A DNA stretch of 64,000 nt from Ampullaceana balthica (lineage: Eukaryota > Mollusca > Gastropoda > Lymnaeidae): assembly GCA_944989445.1 (NCBI GenBank), contig CALYLW010000016.1:3080505-3144504 (forward strand), read 5' to 3'. Shown here piece by piece: positions 51,301 through 60,300 of the stretch. Made by a program: the position numbers and the translations under genes. Below the pieces are notes generated by a model, which did no database searches, was not told where the DNA came from, and was given only the letters and a program-made list of their open reading frames with translations. Numbering within the stretch: the first letter of the stretch is position 1; each line of letters starts with the position of its first letter.

Positions 51301-54300
51301 ATAGCTTAAAACCACAATGTTTGTGTTATCGTCAGGAAATTTGTTATTATTTATCAGCCATTATTTTTTTAAAAATATTTTTTAAAAACTTTTTGACTTC
51401 CAATAATTTGTAAGTGATGGGTCGATTAATCATTAAAAAATAATGTAATCGTTAAATTTTTTTACGATTAATCGAAAAATTAATCGTTAATTTCAGCAGC
51501 CCTAAAAATGAAACAAATAAAATACATTTCGCTACCACGTCTCCCTAGTGCAATGGACAAATTTCTGCCGGTCCACCATACTAAAAAGTTTGAGAAGCAC
51601 TGGTCTACGTGATTATCCAAATACTTCATGTATTAGACTAATTGTGTACTACTCAATAATACGTGGTTGCTTTTCCAAAATAAACATATAAGACATATCC
51701 AAACATATAATCATTTATTAACACTTAATTGAATAGTTAAAAATTGAATCACACTACTGCAATTTCAACATTTACTATCAAATCATTAGCTTAGGAGAGG
51801 CCCCCCCCTCTCTTTGTGTGTGCGCGTCATTGTTAACCCAAGGCAGTGATGGCGAACCTTTTTGGGGCCGCGTGCCCAAAATTCAATTAAAACCTACTTT
51901 TATATAGCAAAGTGCCAACACAAAGGAAGTAATATTGTAGTTGCATGCCGGCTGGTTTGGCTCTGCGTGCCGTCTGTGGCACACGTGTCATAGGTTCGCC
52001 ATCACTGACCCAAGACAAAGATACAGATTTTAACTGTGGATAAATTGCGTGTGTTTCGGGCCATGTCATAGAAATGATGGAATTAATGATGGCAACAGGG
52101 AGAGAAAAACACAGAGTTCAAACGATCGTAAATGAAAGTATCAAGAATCCACAAAATTTCATCAAAACATAATTCCAAGTTGCTGATCAGGGAGTTTAGA
52201 GATGACGAAGCCATGTGTTCAAAAAAAAAGAAAAAAAAAGAAAAGAAGCTTGCAGAAATCAGAGACGTGATTCACATAAGATTTGTAACATGATTTTATT
52301 ATTTTAAATAACTAATTCCCATTTTTATGGGGTGTAGACATTTAAAAAAATTTTCTTTTTTAAATTCATCAAAAAATAAAATCAACGAAGTATAATTGCG
52401 CAAAGGGCCGCAACTCACTTATATAGGTCGAAATTTGAAGAAGAAAAAAGCTTTGTAACTCGCATACTTTCAGGGGTGAGCATTTGTGAAATTAGAAATC
52501 GTAAAAATTTACACTCAAATTTTATTCAACTCGGTGTTGTGCTCAATCGTTTGTATCAACATTTTCATCGCAATTGAAATATTTTGAACATTTTTTGTTA
52601 CACTGGCTAGCCATGAAGTGACAAAATCAATAAACAATCAATATACATAGTTTGCAATGTATGTCACGTCCCGTCTGTCCTGTCCGTGACGCTACTAATT
52701 TTAGAAAGCAGCGCACCAAATTACTGCACACAAAAAAAAATAACTCTTTTCGAACATCCGCATAAAATTGTTCAATAGGGAAATAGATGAATAAAATGAA
52801 AATAAATAAAATAAATGAAAGATCTGTATTACGTTATTTTTTAATCTGATGTGTATTTATTTTGAAAACTTCCGTCATTTTTGACGGGTGATATACTAGT
52901 AAATTATATAACACTTAATTCTGTCACCCGGAAGTTAATACATGTACTACCATGTTTTTTTCAGCTACAAGCAAATAATCTGCAAAAGAGTTGGCAAAAA
53001 AAATATTCAGCCATTTTTTCTCAAATTCACAACATAAACGCAAATACATTAAATAAAATATATAGCCAATTTAATACCATGATAACTACAATTAAAACTG
53101 TCAAATTTAGGGGAATTTAATTATATCTATATTAACTTGGCATATTAAATAATAAAAGTTACGCAAGCTTTTCTGAATAACTTTTTTTCTCTGGTAAAAC
53201 GAAGCACAACTAAATTTAAAAATCCAATTTGGGGGTGGTACCGGCGTGTCGGGAAGTTCAAAGGATGAGCTTCTTTACTACTATCTAATAATCCTATATA
53301 ATAAAAGGCTATGGTCCGTGCGGTCATCGATAGCGATTGGTCCCTCAAACACATATGACTCCTACAGCCAATCATATTGAACACGTTTACGTGGACGTTC
53401 AAAACGAGTCATTTTTTGTGCAGTATTTCTTCCCAAGACTTTATTTTGAGTTATGCGCGTTGGGATTTATATTTAAAAGCTCTGTTTTTACGAGTTATTT
53501 ACTTTAACCATAATGGATAGTATTTTTGACGTGATGCACATGTATGCCGGTCGAGACGGCTGTTGGAGGGGAGTTACAACATGCCACCGAACGGTGACGG
53601 AACGTCCTTAGACAGGCTTTGTTGCTCGTATTAAATCATGTTATATAAATAAATACATACGATACTAAGTGGATGCATTTTTGTATTTGATACATAAAAA
53701 TTAATTTATGAGTGTGGCTGTAGAAGTAGATATGTTACTACATTTATCTACGATAGTCATGTTAATTGATAATCAAGTGCAGTCAAGTTCTTGGTAGCTG
53801 AATCAAATACATCTCCCACTCCTACAATGGGAATACTGCATTCAATTTTACAAACTAAATCTAACATAAAAATATGACATTCCAACTTTTTTGTTAGATC
53901 AAATTTTCTGAATTCTAAGTTTTCCTAAAATTTCTAAATTGAAATTTAAATGCCTAAAACAACATAGTTTTTACATTTCCTGATTAGGGAATTTTAATTC
54001 TAGTCAGATAAAATGTACATGAAAATTGCTCTACCAGTCGTAAAACAAAATTAACACACTTCTCAAATTTAGATTACAGTGTAATTATATTTTGTGCTGT
54101 AAAATCCCTTTGTTAGTCAGACGTAGGCCTAAGAAAGGCTAACTGAAAATACTGCCTTCATTTATATAACTTACTAAGGAGATTGCTGCGGACTAGATGG
54201 CATGAAATGTTTTCATTGACTCTTCTCAATACATTTGTAACTGTTTTAATTTGTCACATATAGCCACACACACAGTTCTGTGAGACTAGGAATCCGTGTC

Positions 54301-57300
54301 TATGATGTGAGTTCCTTGTGCTCACAAACAGGTACAAACATTTATTGAGAACTGACAATAACATAAAGTACTGCAATGTTAATCATTTAAGGCTATGGAA
54401 TGTGCTATTATGTTTCTAAAAGAAAAATATGGAGGGCTCACTAAGATCTGCGCATAATACCACTTTCAAGGCAAGAGAGACTTGAAGGCTACAAGGGGCA
54501 CACCACCCCTTCAAACTTAAATAAACTGAATAGCCCAGGGGTTGGCGAACCTCTTTGACCGACAGTATACAATTGTATGTTGTCATTACCTCCAGTGGAG
54601 CAGACTCTAGTGAATTTTATATGACCCCAAGGAGCCTGCATTACCCCCCAAAAATTCCCTTTTTACCCTGAATGGTTTAATTTACCCCTGTTCCAAGTTC
54701 CAAGACCCCTGGACTACACCAACAAGGGCATTCATTTTTAAACCAAGAAACCACTCTCATATTGGTCAACAGCAAGAAGTGAAAAGGGGAAGTGAACAAA
54801 TTTTGTTCATTCAGCTACTAATAGTCATGGACAGAAAAAATATTTTAATTCTCTCCCTTTAGAAGCCAACATATGGGGAAAAAAGCATTGTAGAGGATCA
54901 GTGAATGGTGCCACGAATCTATAACATGTTTATAGACATGGAGAGAAGGGGGGAGAGAGGATCAGTGAATGGTGCCACTAATCTATAACATGTTTATAGA
55001 CAAAGAGAGAAGGGGGGAGAGAGGATCAGTGAATGGTGCCACTAATCTGTAACATGTTTATAGACAAAGAGAGAAGGGGGGAGAGAGGATCAGTGAATGG
55101 TGCCACTAATCTGTGACATGTTTATAGACATGGAGAGAAGGGGGAGAGAAGATCAGTGAATGGTGCCACTAATCTATAACATGTTTATAGACATGAAGAG
55201 AAGGGGGGAGAGAGGATCAGTGAATGGTGCCACTAATCTGTAACATGTTTATAGACATGGAGAGAAGGGGGGAGAGAGGATCAGTGAATGGTGCCACTAA
55301 TCTGTAACATGTTTATTGACATGGAGAGAAGTGGAGGGGGGGAGAGGATCAGTGAATGGTGCCACTAATCTGTAACATGTTTATTGACATGGAGAGAAGG
55401 GGGGAGAGAGTATCAGTGAATGGTGCCTGATTGGTGCCAATAATCTGTAACATGTTTATAGACATGGAGAGAAGGGGGGAGAGAGGATCAGTGAATGGTG
55501 CCACTAATCTGTAACATGTTTATAGACATGGAGAGAAGGGGGGAGAGAGGATCAGTGAATGGTGCCACTAATCTGTAACATGTTTATAGACATGAAGAGA
55601 AGGGGGGAGAGAGGATCAGTGAATGGTGCCACTAATCTATAACATGTTTATAGACATGAAGAGAAGGGGGGAGAGAGGATCAGTGAATGGTGCCACTAAT
55701 CTGTAACATGTTTATAGACATGGAGAGAAGGGGGGAGAGAGGATCAGTGAATGGTGCCACTAATCTGTAACATGTTTATAGACATGAAGAGAAGGGGGGA
55801 GAGAGGATCAGTGAATGGTGCCACTAATCTGTAACATGTTTATAGACATGGAGAGAAGGGGGGAGAGAGGATCAGTGAATGGTGCCACTAATCTATAACA
55901 TGTTTATAGACATGAAGAGAAGGGGGGAGAGAGGATCAGTGAATGGTGCCACTAATCTATAACATGTTTATTGACATGGAGAGAAGGGGGGAGAGAGTAT
56001 CAGTGAATGGTGCCTGAATGGTGCCAATAATCTGTAACATGTTTATAGACATGGAGAGAAGGGGGGAGAGAGGATCAGTGAATGGTGCCACTAATCTGTA
56101 ACATGTTTATAGACAAAGAGAGAAGGGGGGAGAGAGGATCAGTGAATGGTGCCACTAATCTGTAACATGTTTATAGACATGGAGAGAAGGGGGAGAGAGG
56201 ATCAGTGAATGGTGCCACTAATCTGTAACATGTTTATAGACAAGGAGAGAAGGGGGGAGAGAGGATCAGTGAATGGTGCCACTAATCTGTAACATGTTTA
56301 TAGACATGGAGAGAAGGGGGGAGAGAGGATCAGTGAATGGTGCCACTAATCTGTAACATGTTTATAGACAAGGAGAGAAGGGGGGAGAGAGGATCAGTGA
56401 ATGGTGCCACTAATCTGTAACATGTTTATAGACAAGGAGAGAAGGGGGGAGAGAGGATCAGTGAATGGTGCCACTAATCTGTAACATGTTTATAGACATG
56501 GAGAGAAGGGGGGAGAGAGTATCAGTGAATGGTGCCACTAATCTATAACATGTTTATAGACATGGAGAGAAGGGGGGAGAGAGTATCAGTGAATGGTGCC
56601 ACTAATCTATAACATGTTTATAGACAAAGAGAGAAGGGGGGAGAGACATCAAGTACTTTTAATATGTGACACAATATTGACAGTTGTACTACAACTAAAA
56701 AGATGACTTGTTCAGGGGCAATTAAAAAATTGAACTTACCGCACTGAAGTCCAGAAGGTCACTGAGTTCTTTGTCCCCCACATTCATTCTGTCACCAAAT
56801 GAGACTTGGTTTGGCCTATAAGTTTGACAAATAAAGGTATAAAATAATGATACTTTTTTTGGACTATAAGGTGGACAAATAAAGGATACAAATAATCATT
56901 AAAAAATATATCATTTTTCTTAAAACACATAGTTTATAAAAATACATGTACCAATATATTTAAAGTTAATTGTAAAGTATTATAACATATCTTGCCCTGT
57001 TTTTATTAATGCAGTATAATTGGAGAAAGGGGGATTTTATTTATGAACGAATCATAAACATCTTAACTACTACATTTTATTTCAATACAATAATGATGAA
57101 TACTGTACATTCACAATAGTTTTTGCAATGCCTTGTGCTACCTACTGATTCTTATAAGATTTTCTGCATCAGCATCTTTTTAATATTTGAATAGAATTAG
57201 AATGGAAAGATGACTTTACCAAACCTCAATGTTATCAAATCTTTCCCTGGACCTAATGTTTCTGTTAAAAATTATGAAACCAAAACCTTTAAACATAATA

Positions 57301-60300
57301 ATTAAATCTTAAAATAAATAAAATGTACAGGCCAAGATTGACAGCTGCATGGTGAAAATTTTAAAGCTATAAATTTATTATAATTCTGTGCATATTTATT
57401 TTGTAAGTAAGAAACATTTTAATTTGTATCCTTACACTTTGACCTTTGAACCCACTTTACATTTTTAAAGAAATTATTTTTGTTGTTGGCCTATTATTAT
57501 TTAAAAAAGATGTATGCTTAGAAATGATTCAATGAATTAGGACACTGCACACTTCAACTCTATGTTTAACCACTTTGAGAACATGTTTCTTATTGTAATT
57601 AACATTTACTATCATAAATGTAGCAATGATAAAAATTTCCTGCTTGTTAAACCTCATTTAATGAGTTGAATTATGGCACCATTAAAATTCATCAATAAAC
57701 AGAAGGATGATACCATTGCTCATACTTAAAGGGGTGGCATGTTATGAGCATTCATTAAACAGAAGGATAATACCATTGCTCATACTTAAAGGGGTGGCAT
57801 GTCATGTGCATTAATTTTTACAAGGATTTAAAATAGTCTCCAGGAAAAACTGGTGTGTATTATATTAAACACATTTTTAAAAATAGGAAACTTCAAATTC
57901 AACAAAGAGAAACAAAACACAATAAATTATAACACTAAGGGCAGCCCTTTTTTCTCCTAATTCACAATCTAAACCTTCTTGTTACTTAAAATGATTTTTT
58001 CTCCATGAATGGATACATTATTTTAATAACTATTATGGTTGTGTTGCACTCATTTAAAAGCTTTCCAATTATGAGTTATCATATTTCCGCAATGAACACA
58101 AAACTGCTAAGTTCGCACAGATATCTGGCCGACACAGCAGTTTCAAATCAAGGACAAAGACCAACTTGAACACTGGCAATAAAATAACTCATGTGCGAAG
58201 TTGTACAGAATACATATTTTGTGCAATATTTTACAAAATTTGATGCGCTGTAATTCTAAACTGCTGCGCCTGGTCGGTCAGATATATGCGCGGCCACGCA
58301 AATGCGCAGCTTATAGGGAACATTGGTGCCAAGCAGATTGGGATTTGAAAAACTGAAGAGACACCAGTTTTTGAAAAAAATGCTTTTATATTTTTAAAAT
58401 TATCTTCTTTAAGTGAAAAGCAACAATGTATTAATTAATTATATTAATCAGAAATAAGCATTTCAAAGTACATCAATGTACTAAATAAATTAAAAGTTGT
58501 AATTTCTACAATTTGAAATGTACTAAAAAATTAAAAAGTTTTAATTTCTACAATTTAATTTGAAAAACTGAAGAGACACCAGTTTTTGAAAAAAATGCTT
58601 TTATATTTTCAAAATTATCTTCTTTAAGTGAAAAGCAACAATGTATTAATTAATTATATTAATCAGAAATAAGCATTTCAAAGTACATCGATAAATTTGC
58701 AATGTACTAAATAAATTAAAAGTTGTAATTTCTACAATTTGAAATGTACTAAAAAATTTAAAAGTTTTAATTTCTACAATTTAATTTCTAGCAATAAAAT
58801 TACTGTGAGATTTTGTTCAGTTTGAAAAGTCATTGCCCTGATCAACTATCCAATAGTTTGGAAAAAAGACCATCAAAGTAATTATGATCTTTCTGCCAAG
58901 AACATATTTTGAACTGTATAAATATAATATAACACTTGGCATAACTAAAATTAATCAATGTGATGTGAGCTATACCTGGCTATCATCATCGATGTGATGT
59001 GAGCTATACCTGGCTATCATCATCGATGTGATGTGAGCAATGCTTGGCTATCATCATCAATGTGATGTGAGCTATGCCTGGCTATCATCCTTACTTTGAA
59101 TAAGTTAGGTAGGTCATGGCTAAGTTAGGTAGGTCATGGCTAAGTTAGGCAGGTCATGGCTAAGTTAGGTAGGTCATGGCTAAGTTAGGTAGGTCATGGC
59201 CTATTTGCTCTGAGCCTAATTCTTACTTTGTATAATCTAAACCTAATCCTATAATCTATCATAATGGTCATATAAAACTGATTATTAGCATGGGCGCATA
59301 ACTAAAAAAAATAAAAAAAGGTCTTATGTTTTTACATATGTATTACAAGGCTCTCAAATCATTGGCATAGTCTGGTCCTAGACAGATTCAACGTACCTTT
59401 AAATGTCTTAAAGTTAAAGACTCAGCTGACAGACTAAGACTTTTAACATCAACTTTTATGTATAGACATGGCACATACTTAGTCAAAATAATAGAAAAAA
59501 ATTTCTCAGCTATTTATAAATTTTATATTAACCAGATTTAATAAGGCCGGCACTACCTATACCGCGGCGGTATACCTAGCCAAAATAGGAGCGTTGGACT
59601 GGAAACACTGCGGCAGTGAACCTAGCTAAAGCATTGTGTCAGGGCTAGGTACACCGCTGTTAAAAAAATAGAAATATAAAAGATGATAGAAAATGATACC
59701 TAGCCCATAATTAAATATAGATGTGAATAAACTACGCATTAGCTAAAAAGTATAAGTTATTTGGGAATCGCTGTATTTACTGGTTTAAATTTGTAAGTAT
59801 GCTAAGTGGCTAAACTAAAAGCTATGACTATGGCCATGGCTATCAGTGATACTATCACTATCAGCATTACCGCATTACCAGTAATAAAAATAATTTCATA
59901 GTTTGTAAGGTCTTTTATAGTGATAGGACAGTTTTTATTGGATGATAAGACTATAACCTATGGCGGATTAAGGGGGTGGGGGGGGGGCTGAATGGGCTAA
60001 AGCCAGGGGCCCCCGATGATTTAGGGGCCCCCAAATTTAGTATAGAAACTGACATAAATATCAACAAGTATCATTTTAACAAATACATTTTGAAGTTAAA
60101 ATTAAATACTACAGTCTACCTGAACAAATTATAACCTGTGCGTGTATGCTTTCTTATTTGTCAATCCAGTGAAAAAATGTCTTAGGGGCTGTCCATAAAT
60201 AACGTCACGTGATTTTTTTGCCGATTTTCACCCCCTCGTCACGCGTCATTATAAAAACTTTGCTCCCCAACCCCCAGATTTTTTTCAATATGACGTCACA

